Below, in pieces: positions 26,305-34,881 of a stretch of DNA of 64,000 nt. The notes below the pieces were generated by a model that searched no databases, was not told the origin of the DNA, and worked only from the letters and a program-made list of their open reading frames with translations. The stretch covers positions 26,089 to 90,088 of the forward strand of contig NZ_AUAW01000012.1 in the NCBI RefSeq assembly GCF_000428925.1, written 5' to 3'. This stretch comes from Furfurilactobacillus rossiae DSM 15814. Lineage in GTDB: Bacteria > Bacillota > Bacilli > Lactobacillales > Lactobacillaceae. The translations under genes were made by a program, and so were the position numbers. How positions within the stretch are numbered: position 1 is the first letter of the stretch; each line of letters opens with the position of its first letter.

Positions 26305-27450
26305 GTGGCAGAGGTTAATGAAGAAAATGATCCGAATCGCACAGATGTTGGCGACTTCTTGAAAGTGTTTGCCTGCACCGCAGTGATGTTACAAACGGTC
26401 CTCGGATTCGCCCTCGACGTTGGCCCAAGTACTGCTCAGCAATCTTGGATTATCGGCTGGTACAATGCCGTTAAGTTCACCGCCCCTGCCTTCATTTTCG
26501 GAATCCTCTACACAACGGTTCGAACGACCTCACTGCGAACTTTGCATGGCGATTATCTGCCCTATCTGCAGACGCAGTGGACAGCCTTGTTTACGCCAAC
26601 CATTTGGTGGACGTTGGCTTATCTAGTCTTAATGCCGAGTCTGCAACAACGGGAACGCTTCGACGGTCTAGTGAGTTTCAATTGGCAGTTTGTGAACGGT
26701 AACGCGGCGCCACACCTGTGGTACAACACGATGATGTTGCAATTCATTATCTTAATGCCACTGTTTGTCGGCTTAACGCGATGGCTGACCGGTCATTCAG
26801 GGCGAGGCGTAGCGGTTAGTTTGATCACCCTAGTTGGTTACGTTTGGTGGGTCGCCATTTACGATGTGGAAGTCTTCAATGGTCCGCGTGCAAATGACTG
26901 GTACCTGCTGGATCGCGTGTTTATTAGCTTTATCTTGTACGCTATTGCCGGGATTCTGCTCTGGGTGTTCCGCGACCAGCTGATACCGCTGCTGACCCGT
27001 TGGTGGTGGATCGCCGCCGTTACTCTGATTTGGTCTTGGTGGCGCAACAATGTTGAGTTGAAAAGTTTCAATGTCGGACTGACATTTGCTAATGCGCCTT
27101 ATTTAAAACCGGCCGGAGTAGTTTACGCGCTGAGTGCAATTGTCCTCATTATTGCGCTGGCGTTGTGGCTGATTAAACGGCAATCTCAGTTGTTGCCCAC
27201 AGTTCATTTTCTCGCCGTCTATGCATACCGCGCCTTTCTGGGCAACGTTTTCTGGATGAACCTATTGTGGCAAGGTGAACGACTATTCGGCTGGCAGAGC
27301 AACAATGCACTGGGCGCTCGCGTCGCCGTGACGTATGTGCTCGGATGGGCGATTGCGTTTGGCTTCGCGATTGAAGGTCACCGGCTGGAAACGTGGATTA
27401 AAGCGGGTGCCGAACGGATTTACCTGAAAGTCGAACAATCTAAAGCTTGA
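26305..27450 (+). CDS. Acyltransferase-3-like multipass membrane protein
   Basis: Membrane protein of 381 residues with about ten hydrophobic segments. The N-terminal DVGDFLKVFACTAVMLQTVLGF and the central HLWYNTMMLQFIILMPLF resemble the acyltransferase_3 (OafA/NolL) family, which moves acetyl or other acyl groups onto envelope polymers. The usual N-terminal catalytic His is not obvious in the expected place, so enzymatic activity is uncertain. GTG 26305 is chosen because AAAGGAGG ends 8 bases before it; ATG 26278 would place that site inside the gene. It is monocistronic. Confidence 0.65.
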   Translation: MAEVNEENDPNRTDVGDFLKVFACTAVMLQTVLGFALDVGPSTAQQSWIIGWYNAVKFTAPAFIFGILYTTVRTTSLRTLHGDYLPYLQTQWTALFTPTIWWTLAYLVLMPSLQQRERFDGLVSFNWQFVNGNAAPHLWYNTMMLQFIILMPLFVGLTRWLTGHSGRGVAVSLITLVGYVWWVAIYDVEVFNGPRANDWYLLDRVFISFILYAIAGILLWVFRDQLIPLLTRWWWIAAVTLIWSWWRNNVELKSFNVGLTFANAPYLKPAGVVYALSAIVLIIALALWLIKRQSQLLPTVHFLAVYAYRAFLGNVFWMNLLWQGERLFGWQSNNALGARVAVTYVLGWAIAFGFAIEGHRLETWIKAGAERIYLKVEQSKA

Positions 27451-27458
27451 GTGAACGT

Positions 27459-27499
27459 AAAAAACCTTCGCAGATGAAATTCTGTGAAGGTTTTATTTG
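27459..27499. terminator. Terminator between acyltransferase-like gene and zwf
   Basis: AAAACCTTCGCAGA/TCTGTGAAGGTTTT with a six-base loop and T-rich tail; flanking A-run makes it usable from both sides. Confidence 0.8.
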
Positions 27500-27502
27500 T
27501 CT

Positions 27503-28966
27503 CTATTTAGTCGGGTCAAACGCCCAGTAGCGTCCAGTCCGTGTTAACAATTTGTCGGCTTGTTCCGGTCCCATGCTGCCTAATAGGTACTGGTGAATAA
27601 TCGGTGAGGTCTTTTGCCAACCTGCCCGGAGCGCATCGATAAACTGCCAGGCAACGGCGATTTCGCGCCACTGCGGGAAGTTTTCCGTATTGCCATCGAT
27701 AATGTCACTCAGCAGCGATTCGTAGGCTTCTGGAGTCTCGAATCCAGTTGCTGGTTGCGTGTTAGCAAGAATTGCATTGGTCGAGCCAAATGTTTCTTCA
27801 TCGCTGTCCCGCGTGTTGAGTTGCATCGACAATCCTTCATCGGGATCAATGAGGATCGTCAAGATGTTTGGCGCCAAGTGGTCAATCACTTGATGATGTT
27901 CCTCAAATAGTTTGAGCTGTGGCGCTTTGAACACCACGTCAATCCGTGTCGTTTTTGTTGCCAAACGTTTGCCTGTCCGGAAGTAGAAGGGCACGCCATC
28001 CCAACGGTAGCTGTTGAAGTTCAGTTCCCCAGCGACAAACGTTTCCGTTCGTGAAGTCTTGGGGATGCGCTCCTCGTCGAGATAGGCGGGCTCCTGCTGG
28101 TTGCCAAGATACTGACCCAGCACAAATTGCTGATTAATTAGCTGCAGGTCCGGCGTCTTCAACATGCGTAACGCGGCTACCTTGGCCTCCGTCACGTCCC
28201 CTTGTCGAAGCGAGATGGGCTGATCCATCGCTAACAAACTAATCAGTTGGAAAATATGATTCTGCACCATATCGCGGGTTGCCCCCATCTGATCATAGTA
28301 ACCGGCTCGGTTTTCAAGCCCGACCGTTTCACTCAGCGTTACCTGAACGTTGTCGATGAAGTGGCTGTTCCAGATGCCTTCTGTTAGACCGTTGCCAAAC
28401 CGCGTCAACATAATGTTCTGCACCATTCGTTTCTCGAGGTAGTGGTCAATCCGGAAAATCTGGTCCTCGTGGAAGAGATGATTCAATTGTTCATTTAACG
28501 CCTTGGCACTGGGATAGTCCTGACCAAACGGTTTTTCGATAACAACGCGTTTATATCCAGGACGGGCCAGAAAACCACTATCTGGCAGGCTGGCGATAAT
28601 CGGGCTAAATAAGCGCGGCGCAACGGCAAAGTAAAAGATGCGATTGCCACCGAGATCAAATTTCTTGTCGATCTCGTGTGACTTGGTAGCTGCTGCCGTA
28701 TAATCGGTAGCTTTTGTCACATCCATTGTTTGATAGAAGATATGCTGTAAAAACCCGGGGATGTCTGGTTTCGTTGATCGCCGCAAAAAAGGCCGAATGA
28801 ACTCCCGATAATCATCGTCCGTAAAATTCCGATTCGACAGAATCAGTACCGCAAAGTTCGCGAGTTTCCCAGTATCGAATAGCCCCAGCAACGACGGCAT
28901 CAACATCCGCGTCGTCAGGTCACCCGTCCCGCCAAAAATCACTAATTGTACGTTTGAAGTTGCCAT
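27503..28966 (-). CDS. zwf: Glucose-6-phosphate 1-dehydrogenase
   Basis: First enzyme of the oxidative pentose phosphate/phosphoketolase route, 487 residues. The NADP loop is GGTGDLTTRMLMPSL (8-22), the substrate signature RIDHYLEKRMVQN (about 177-189, with the active-site His and Lys), and EKPFG lies shortly before it. The length is normal for bacterial G6PDH. GGAGG precedes ATG 28966 by 10 bases. No gnd or pgl gene is adjacent. Confidence 0.95.
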   Translation of the reverse strand: MATSNVQLVIFGGTGDLTTRMLMPSLLGLFDTGKLANFAVLILSNRNFTDDDYREFIRPFLRRSTKPDIPGFLQHIFYQTMDVTKATDYTAAATKSHEIDKKFDLGGNRIFYFAVAPRLFSPIIASLPDSGFLARPGYKRVVIEKPFGQDYPSAKALNEQLNHLFHEDQIFRIDHYLEKRMVQNIMLTRFGNGLTEGIWNSHFIDNVQVTLSETVGLENRAGYYDQMGATRDMVQNHIFQLISLLAMDQPISLRQGDVTEAKVAALRMLKTPDLQLINQQFVLGQYLGNQQEPAYLDEERIPKTSRTETFVAGELNFNSYRWDGVPFYFRTGKRLATKTTRIDVVFKAPQLKLFEEHHQVIDHLAPNILTILIDPDEGLSMQLNTRDSDEETFGSTNAILANTQPATGFETPEAYESLLSDIIDGNTENFPQWREIAVAWQFIDALRAGWQKTSPIIHQYLLGSMGPEQADKLLTRTGRYWAFDPTK

Positions 28967-29119
28967 GTCCGCACTTCCTCCACGCGTTTTGTGCTAAATC
29001 TAGCATGAAATAAATACGAGGGAGCAATTCAGTATTTGAAAATGGAGATTGCGTCATGGCCAGGCCAACAGTATTCATTCAGTGATTTTACGAACATACG
29101 ATTAGGCCAAACATAAAAT

Positions 29120-29416
29120 TTAGTTCTCATCGGAAACATACTGATGAACAGCAGGCAAGTGTGTAACAAGATTTGACAATTCACGATTAAATTGTTGATT
29201 GTGCCCAGAGTTAGCATGTAATTCGATAGAGGATTCGCTATCCCAGGCTTCGATCATTTGAAGCTCATACTGGTTTTCAACATCCTGGAACAAACTAAAT
29301 GATATATTGCCTCGGTCTTTTCTAGCGTGGTCAATTTCAACTAAGGCAGCCTTTTTAAACTGTGTTAACAATTCTTGATCATGTTTGATATGAAATTCGC
29401 AGTTAATGATTTGCAT
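29120..29416 (-). CDS. Small monooxygenase-like (ABM/YgiN-type) protein
   Basis: Protein of 98 residues with the dimeric ferredoxin-like alpha/beta-barrel pattern of antibiotic biosynthesis monooxygenase domains: an initial strand (MQIINCEFHI), a helix with FKKAALVEIDHARKDRGN, then a strand SFSLFQDVENQYELQMIEAWDSESS, as in quinol monooxygenase YgiN. ATG 29416 is preceded by AAAGGAC. An upstream extension of this frame has no supporting site. It is divergent from the nucleoside hydrolase gene. Function within the family is unassigned. Confidence 0.72.
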   Translation of the reverse strand: MQIINCEFHIKHDQELLTQFKKAALVEIDHARKDRGNISFSLFQDVENQYELQMIEAWDSESSIELHANSGHNQQFNRELSNLVTHLPAVHQYVSDEN

Positions 29417-29521
29417 AATGGTGTCCTTTCTTGAATAAAACATGTAATGTAAATGTGGATTAAAGTACATTTTCCACAATTGAAAAGTGATATTGTTAGT
29501 GGAAAAGTTGGAGGCCTTGTT

Positions 29522-30457
29522 TTGGAAAAAATTATTCTGGATTGTGACCCTGGTCATGATGATGCAATCGCAATGATGATCGCAGTAGCAAACCCCAATA
29601 TTGAGTTGTTGGCCGTTACGACCTCTGCGGGTAACCAAATGCCAGGGCGGACATTGACCAACGCTATGTCGTTGCTGACTTTGATGAAACGTCAAGATAT
29701 TCCGGTAGCATCGGGTGATAAAAAGCCTTTGATGCGTGACTTGATCACTGGTGTTAGCATGCATGGTGTTACTGGTTTGGATGGTGCAGATTTGCCGCAT
29801 CCAGATTTTTTTGCACAAAATGTACCGGCAACGGAACTAATCGCGAGGGTTTTACAAGAGCAGGATGATCCAGTAACAATTGTGGTTACTGGGCCATGCA
29901 CCAATATCGCACTATTTTTATCCGTCCATCCTGAGTTGGTCAATTCAATTAAACAAATCGTCATTATGGGTGGCGGTATGGGTCTCGGAAACTGGGAGCC
30001 TACTACAGAATTTAATATTCTGGTGGACCCTGAGGCCGCAAAAATCGTATTTGATTCTGGTGTGCCGATTGTTTTAGCACCCTTGAATGTTGCTTTTGAA
30101 GCGCAACTACTCGATGAAGATGTCAAAAAAATTAACAAGATTACAAACCCAGTTGGTGAAGCAGTTTCTGGATTAGTTGCTTATTACGGCATTGCTTTTG
30201 GTCAGGATCGTTGGGGATTTAAGGGGTTGCCACTATACGATCCATGCACTATTGCGTGGCTGATTGATCCAGATATGTTTGAAGGTCGTGTCTGCAACGT
30301 TGAAATTGAGACTAAGGGAGAGTTAACGTCCGGTGAGACAATTATTGATTACTACAATATGACGCACCGTAAAAAGAACGCTAACGTACTTTTTCATATA
30401 AACAGGGAGAAGTTTGCTCATTTAGTTATTTCTAGCTTGGAGTCGTTTGATAATTAA
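29522..30457 (+). CDS. Inosine/uridine-preferring nucleoside hydrolase
   Basis: Enzyme of 311 residues cleaving ribonucleosides to base and ribose. The calcium-binding cluster is DCDPGHDDAIAM at the N-terminus, VTGPCTNIA is present near 120, and the aspartate-containing EFNILVDPEAAKIVF near 165. TTG 29522 is the start, with TGGAGG 7 bases upstream; no ATG serves. It is monocistronic, ended by a terminator at 30460. Its ribose product could feed the ribose system at 46.9 kb, though that link is only inferred. Confidence 0.9.
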   Translation: MEKIILDCDPGHDDAIAMMIAVANPNIELLAVTTSAGNQMPGRTLTNAMSLLTLMKRQDIPVASGDKKPLMRDLITGVSMHGVTGLDGADLPHPDFFAQNVPATELIARVLQEQDDPVTIVVTGPCTNIALFLSVHPELVNSIKQIVIMGGGMGLGNWEPTTEFNILVDPEAAKIVFDSGVPIVLAPLNVAFEAQLLDEDVKKINKITNPVGEAVSGLVAYYGIAFGQDRWGFKGLPLYDPCTIAWLIDPDMFEGRVCNVEIETKGELTSGETIIDYYNMTHRKKNANVLFHINREKFAHLVISSLESFDN

Positions 30458-30459
30458 AG

Positions 30460-30506
30460 AATAACCGTTCAAATGCCTAAAAATAGGCTCTTGAACGGTT
30501 ATTTTT
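30460..30506. terminator. Terminator after nucleoside hydrolase
   Basis: AATAACCGTTCAA/TTGAACGGTTATT, loop of 18, then TTTAT. It abuts the stop codon of the convergent MDR gene. Confidence 0.8.
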
Positions 30507-31440
30507 ATAACGTCACGATGACCTTTCCATCAGGATTTCCGTTTGAAACGAGGTTTTGCCCGTTTCGAATACCTAAAAGAGTGAAAGACTCCATCTTGCC
30601 GATGCTGACGTGAAGCTGATTATTTCTAATCATTAAAGATATGGCGGCAAAGGCGTCGCTGTCTAAATAATCTTTCTTGGGAATCATTTGGCGGTATGAA
30701 GCATCTGGTTTTTGCGTTGTATCGTTGGGAAGTGTTGTTAAGGATACATAGATTCCCCTCGGTTTAACGATAGGGACACCAGCTTTGGCACCAGTTCCAC
30801 CGTTTGTGGCATCAACAACAATGTCAGCTACGGAGTTGAACTTTTGTCCGACATGCTCAGTATCGTAGGCACCAAATTCATTTGCTCCGAGTTTTAGCAC
30901 TGTTTCTTTTGCTGTATTGACATCTGTACCGATGACGTATAGTCCTAGTGCTTTGGCCATTTGAACAATCATTGATCCGACGCCACCTGCTGCACCTAGA
31001 ACTACGATTGTTTGACCTGGACGCACTTGAGCGATATGAACGAGAACGTTGTATGCAGTGATTCCTGAAAGGGGGAGTCCTGCTGCTTCGTTTCGATCAT
31101 ACTCAGCAGGTCGTAGACCGATGTTAGCACTTGAAACTTTGAAATATTCAGCGTAGGTGCCTGTACCAGCATGTGCAATGATTTCATCGCCAATGTGATA
31201 ATCAGAAACATTATTACCAACAGCAGTAATGCGTCCGACCGCGTCTGTCCCTAAAATTGTTGGGAATAGAAGAGTAACGGAATTTTTGAATCGTCCGCTT
31301 CGTACAGCTACGTCAAATGCATTGATTGCAAAAGCTTCGTTTTTTACTAATACTTCATTGGCCGAAATCGTGGGCATTGGCATTTCCAATTCTTCCATGA
31401 CGTTGGCATCGCCGTATTGATTGAAGCCGAATGCTTTCAT
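30505..31440 (-). CDS. MDR-family NADPH:quinone reductase-like oxidoreductase
   Basis: Medium-chain dehydrogenase/reductase of 311 residues. The GroES-like part has LGTDAVGRITAVGNNV (about 60-75); the Rossmann part has VVLGAAGGVGSMIVQ (about 145-160). Cysteine ligands for structural and catalytic zinc are missing, which places it with zinc-free quinone or enone reductases. ATG 31440 has AGGAGG 8 bases upstream, better than the earlier in-frame start at 31461. It is the last gene of the minus-strand arm of the cyclitol cluster, 37 bases after the haem-degrading-domain gene. It may reduce an enone intermediate of that pathway (inference). Confidence 0.87.
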   Translation of the reverse strand: MKAFGFNQYGDANVMEELEMPMPTISANEVLVKNEAFAINAFDVAVRSGRFKNSVTLLFPTILGTDAVGRITAVGNNVSDYHIGDEIIAHAGTGTYAEYFKVSSANIGLRPAEYDRNEAAGLPLSGITAYNVLVHIAQVRPGQTIVVLGAAGGVGSMIVQMAKALGLYVIGTDVNTAKETVLKLGANEFGAYDTEHVGQKFNSVADIVVDATNGGTGAKAGVPIVKPRGIYVSLTTLPNDTTQKPDASYRQMIPKKDYLDSDAFAAISLMIRNNQLHVSIGKMESFTLLGIRNGQNLVSNGNPDGKVIVTL

Positions 31441-31476
31441 CTTTGATAACCTCCTTGGCAAAGGAATCTACTATTT

Positions 31477-31935
31477 TTATGACTGCTTTAAGGCAGACAA
31501 TGCCTTATATGCCAAATCGTGATCGCCCTCATCAGTTAAGCCAGAGACGATTAATGTGCCTACAATACCAGTGCCTTGAACGCAGATTGGAAAACCACCA
31601 CCAACGATTGCGTAATCCTTGGGGCTAAGTCCGTTTGACTGGTAGTAATTATCTGGATTATCAGCATAGATTGCCTTTTCTAGTAGCGAACTATGCTCGT
31701 AAGCATTCACAACATTGGCTTTTTTCTCAATCCAAATATTGTTTTCATTGGTTGTGCTCGTGCCGGCATGGAAATAAACTTCACGGTCATTCTTTGTAAT
31801 TAGAATGCATACGCGTTGAAAATCATCTCCACCAATGGTTTTTAATTTTTCAACTAATCGATCAACATCTTTTAAACCGAAGTGATCTAATGTTGCGGCA
31901 TCTTCCTGTTTAAGAATCTCATCAATTGATAACAT
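31477..31935 (-). CDS. Haem-degrading/UPF0303 domain protein (GlcG/HbpS-like)
   Basis: Protein of 152 residues with the PF03928-type fold. Recognisable stretches are a FHAGTSTTNENNIWIEKKANVV region and the glycine-rich SPKDYAIVGGGFPICVQGTGIVGTLIVSGL at about 103-133. Relatives include YBR137W-like UPF0303 proteins and HbpS/GlcG, often encoded beside catabolic dehydrogenases with no settled function. GGAGG precedes ATG 31935. It lies between a Gfo/Idh/MocA gene (9 bases) and the MDR gene in a compact operon. Confidence 0.8.
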   Translation of the reverse strand: MLSIDEILKQEDAATLDHFGLKDVDRLVEKLKTIGGDDFQRVCILITKNDREVYFHAGTSTTNENNIWIEKKANVVNAYEHSSLLEKAIYADNPDNYYQSNGLSPKDYAIVGGGFPICVQGTGIVGTLIVSGLTDEGDHDLAYKALSALKQS

Positions 31936-31944
31936 ACTGACCTC

Positions 31945-32976
31945 CTAATCTAATGAAAAGTTCGTGTCCACCTTTTGTGGGAGACCTGTTTCTAAGGACT
32001 TCTGAGCTGCAATGGCCGCACGTTGCGCCATGATGACATCTTGTCCGGAGGCAACGACGGGTTCATCGTTTAGAATTGAATTAACAAATGCCTTCATTTC
32101 GTTAATGTAAGCATTACGATAGCGTTGAACAAACATCGGTAGAGGCTTTTTCATAATCTTGCTTTTATCAGTGTACAGTTCGACAGTGCTTTCACTAACG
32201 TTTTCTGCTTTTAACATTCCTTCAGATCCGAATACTTCAACACGTTGATCATAACCGTAGACGGCACGACGACTATTATCAATAACGCCGTATGCGCCGT
32301 TTTCAAACTGCAAAACGAGCGCTAATGTGTCAATATCGTTGATATCCTTGAGTGTGGGATCGATTAAGGTGCCACCCTTTGCGTAAACTTCGGCAATGTT
32401 GCTGTTCATCATGTATCGAGCCATGTCAAAGTCATGCATGGTGAAATCAAATAAAAGTCCGCCGATTCGCTGAATGAGATCATGAGGTAATAAGTCAGGG
32501 TCCCGCGAAGTTATTTTAACGACTTGTGGTGTTCCGATTTCTCCTTGTCGAACATTTTCAAAAATATTGCGGAACTGAGGATCCATTCGACGGTTAAAAC
32601 CCATTTGCAACTTAACGTGGTTTTTTTTGACGGCTCGAAGAACGTTAACGCTGGCTTCTTCAACGGTGTTCATGCTCAGTGGCTTTTCGCAGAAAATATT
32701 TTTACCTGCGTTTGCTGCGGCCGTCACAATTTCTTCGTGAGTATCCGTAGAAGTAAAGACAAAAACGGTGTCAATATCGGGATTGTTCAAAATGTCGTGA
32801 TAGTCGCGAGTTTGATTTGTAATCCCAAGATCGTTTAATTCAGTTGAGATCTTTTCGATAAAAACATCTGCAACCTGAACAATATGAATTTCAGGAATCG
32901 TCATTAGATTGTGTAAGTGCATTTGACCTGCACGACCAAGACCGATAATACCGACGTTAATACGTTTCATACTCAT
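31945..32976 (-). CDS. Gfo/Idh/MocA oxidoreductase A, inositol dehydrogenase-like
   Basis: NAD-dependent sugar/cyclitol dehydrogenase of 343 residues. The Rossmann motif is GIIGLGRAGQMHL (9-21), the signature FCEKPLSMN carries the substrate-site Lys (about 98), and DFTMHDFDMARYM has the catalytic Asp-x-x-His-like pair (about 172-183). The order of motifs matches myo-inositol 2-dehydrogenase (IolG). It is one of four paralogues within 7 kb, suggesting different stereochemistry or steps. It lies 26 bases after the sugar porter gene and 9 bases before the haem-degrading-domain gene. Confidence 0.87.
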   Translation of the reverse strand: MSMKRINVGIIGLGRAGQMHLHNLMTIPEIHIVQVADVFIEKISTELNDLGITNQTRDYHDILNNPDIDTVFVFTSTDTHEEIVTAAANAGKNIFCEKPLSMNTVEEASVNVLRAVKKNHVKLQMGFNRRMDPQFRNIFENVRQGEIGTPQVVKITSRDPDLLPHDLIQRIGGLLFDFTMHDFDMARYMMNSNIAEVYAKGGTLIDPTLKDINDIDTLALVLQFENGAYGVIDNSRRAVYGYDQRVEVFGSEGMLKAENVSESTVELYTDKSKIMKKPLPMFVQRYRNAYINEMKAFVNSILNDEPVVASGQDVIMAQRAAIAAQKSLETGLPQKVDTNFSLD

Positions 32977-33002
32977 AATTTAAAACCATCCTTTATGCAT
33001 TA

Positions 33003-34460
33003 TTATTTTGATTCGGGATTAACTCCTGAATCATCGCCATATTTAAATTCCAGTTGGATTTGTTCGAGAGATTTGCCCCGTGTTTCTGGAGCAAATTTGT
33101 AAGCGAAGATGAACGATAGAATGTTGCAACCAACGAAGACTACAAAGGTGAGAGATAATCCAATGGCTGACATCAATATTGGGAAAAAGAACCCAACTAA
33201 AAAGTTTGAGAACCAAAGGAAGAATGTTGATACGCCCATGCCGAGACCACGCAAATTTTGAGGAAAGATTTCTGAAAGCAACAACCAAGTTGTGGGCGAA
33301 ATGCATCCTTGGAAAAAACCGAGAAACGACATGGTCAAAAGAATTACAAAGAAGGGCAGCAGTGACGAATGACTAAGCGTAGCCGATACAATCGCGATTA
33401 AGACCAGTGAAATGCTGGTTCCTGTGATTCCTGTTAAAAGCATTCGTCGTCGATTGACTCGATTCATCATGCGCATGCCAATGTAGGTAGCTACTACTGA
33501 GACCAACCCATTGGAGATGTTGGCGATTAGTGCGGCACTATGACCAAAACCGGCTTTCATGAGAATTGTCGTTCCATAGTACATCATGATGTTGATTCCA
33601 ATAATCTGTTGCATAACACCTAGACCGATGCCGATTAGGACTAAACGACGAATCCATGGTTTACCCAAGTCGCGAAAACGAGCTTGAGCAGTTTCTTTTT
33701 CCTGCGCCAAGGTATCCTTGATTTGTTGTATTTCTCTTTCGGAGCTGGCCTTGTCCGGTCGAATTTCGGTTAACGTGGACAATGCTTCTTTTGTTCGGCC
33801 TTGCATAGTTAACCAGCGGGGCGATTCAGGTACAGTTAGCATGCCGAAGAAAAGTAATACGGCCGGCACCATGCCAAAAGCAATCATATAACGCCAGATG
33901 TTGGAAACATTCGTAAAAATAGAACCTAACGCTGCATTGACGATGAAGGCGAGCAATTGACCACCAGTTATCATTAGTTCGTTCTGTGTAACCAATCGTC
34001 CACGAATGGCAGGTGTCGACATTTCTGATAAAAATGTCGGAACGATGACGGATGCCCCACCGACGGCCAATCCTAACAAGAAGCGAAAAATGATAAGAAT
34101 AAGAGCATTAGGTGCGATGGAACAGATAGCAGTTGCTGCAAAGAAAACGAATGAGAGGTAAAGAAGAACCCGCTTTCTACCGAATTTATCTGCTAGACGC
34201 CCTGCCGCAATAGCGCCGATAGCGGCACCTAATGTAATACCGCTCGTGACTAAACCTTCGTCAGTTGGCGTTAAATTTAGTTCCTTAGGTGACGACATAT
34301 ACGAAAGTGCACCATTAATGACTCCGGTATCGACTCCAAACAAAAGTCCACCGAGAGTTGATATGATGGCGATACGGCGTAGGTTTTTGGAAGCTTTTGT
34401 GTTAATTGACATTTTTGACTGCACATCTGAAGCTTCAGGACCAGTTGAATCATCGTTCAA
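33003..34460 (-). CDS. MFS sugar porter A (IolT/GalP-like)
   Basis: H+-coupled sugar/cyclitol symporter of 485 residues with 12 membrane segments. Sugar-porter signatures are GRLADKFGRKR, PESPRWL (about 214) before the long central loop, and PETRGKSLEQI at the C-terminus. The start is TTG 34460: GGAGGT ends 8 bases upstream, whereas GTG 34469 overlaps that ribosome site. It is the first gene of the minus-strand arm and partner of dehydrogenase A. myo-Inositol or another cyclitol is a fair guess for the substrate. Confidence 0.88.
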   Translation of the reverse strand: MNDDSTGPEASDVQSKMSINTKASKNLRRIAIISTLGGLLFGVDTGVINGALSYMSSPKELNLTPTDEGLVTSGITLGAAIGAIAAGRLADKFGRKRVLLYLSFVFFAATAICSIAPNALILIIFRFLLGLAVGGASVIVPTFLSEMSTPAIRGRLVTQNELMITGGQLLAFIVNAALGSIFTNVSNIWRYMIAFGMVPAVLLFFGMLTVPESPRWLTMQGRTKEALSTLTEIRPDKASSEREIQQIKDTLAQEKETAQARFRDLGKPWIRRLVLIGIGLGVMQQIIGINIMMYYGTTILMKAGFGHSAALIANISNGLVSVVATYIGMRMMNRVNRRRMLLTGITGTSISLVLIAIVSATLSHSSLLPFFVILLTMSFLGFFQGCISPTTWLLLSEIFPQNLRGLGMGVSTFFLWFSNFLVGFFFPILMSAIGLSLTFVVFVGCNILSFIFAYKFAPETRGKSLEQIQLEFKYGDDSGVNPESK

Positions 34461-34492
34461 AATAGCCACCTCCAGAAAAAAAGTAAATGTGT

Positions 34493-34525
34493 AGACGATT
34501 CAGCTATTGAATCGTCATTTTTTTT
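34493..34525 (+). terminator. Plus-oriented terminator-like hairpin in the leader of porter A
   Basis: GACGATTCA-GCTAT-TGAATCGTC followed by ATTTTTTTT on the plus strand. No plus-strand gene ends here, so it may block antisense entry, or act as a leader hairpin on the minus transcript. Confidence 0.5.
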
Positions 34526-34685
34526 GAGCAAATTATGATATGAAATCGACATCTTTGTGCAAGCCGTAACGCTGCAATGGCCTTAACAAGGACATCATCT
34601 TCACAAAGTGATTGTGCGCACAAGAAGATAATTTAACTTCGGCTTGAATTATTTCACGAGTGCTTGTGATTGTCAACACATCAAA

Positions 34686-34699
34686 GTAAAACGCTTTCT
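34686..34699. promoter_or_regulatory. cre-like site
   Basis: GTAAAACGCTTTCT fits the core of the CcpA operator with mismatches at the first two positions. It lies 28 bp before the -35 box of the plus-strand promoter. Confidence 0.35.
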
Positions 34700-34726
34700 T
34701 TTTAAGTTTAAAAATAAAATGTGATG

Positions 34727-34754
34727 TTGACAAAAGCCTTTATCATGCTATTAT
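34727..34754 (+). promoter_or_regulatory. Promoter of the plus-strand cyclitol operon
   Basis: TTGACA (34727-34732), 16-bp spacer, TATTAT (34749-34754). Transcription would begin near 34761, giving a leader of about 120 nt. Confidence 0.75.
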
Positions 34755-34761
34755 GGCGTCA

Positions 34762-34855
34762 GATGAAGCGAACAACTGGGGATACCCAGATGGTGTGAAA
34801 ATGCCATTTTTATATATATTTTCACAAGCATTTGCTCAGTTGTAAAATGCTTCAT
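34762..34855 (+). promoter_or_regulatory. Nested inverted repeats in the cyclitol operon leader
   Basis: Three nested stems start right at the expected transcription start: ATGAAGC/GCTTCAT (34763-34769/34849-34855), ACAACTG/CAGTTGT (34772-34778/34837-34843) and TGTGAAAAT/ATTTTCACA (34794-34802/34818-34826). A fourth hairpin, CTGGG/CCCAG (34776-34789), shares bases with the second stem, so two folds compete. This could be a ligand-sensing leader or a set of repressor sites; no known riboswitch was recognised. Confidence 0.5.
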
Positions 34856-34881
34856 ATCATAACATGAAAGGAGGTATTCAC

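Larger units (their letters stand above)
34461..34881. other. Divergent control region of the cyclitol cluster
   Basis: About 420 bp between the two arms. It holds a plus-oriented terminator-like hairpin (34493-34525), a cre-like site (34686-34699), a strong plus-strand promoter (34727-34754) and a structured leader (34762-34855), each listed separately. The minus-strand frame at 34533-34733 has no sign of being a gene. Confidence 0.6.

Noticed and set aside
29692..30138. 148-codon minus-strand frame within the nucleoside hydrolase gene
   Set aside because: Antisense, no ribosome site; the plus-strand gene has clear catalytic motifs.
34533..34733. 66-codon minus-strand frame in the cyclitol control region
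   Set aside because: Overlaps promoter elements, has no ribosome site and no recognisable sequence.
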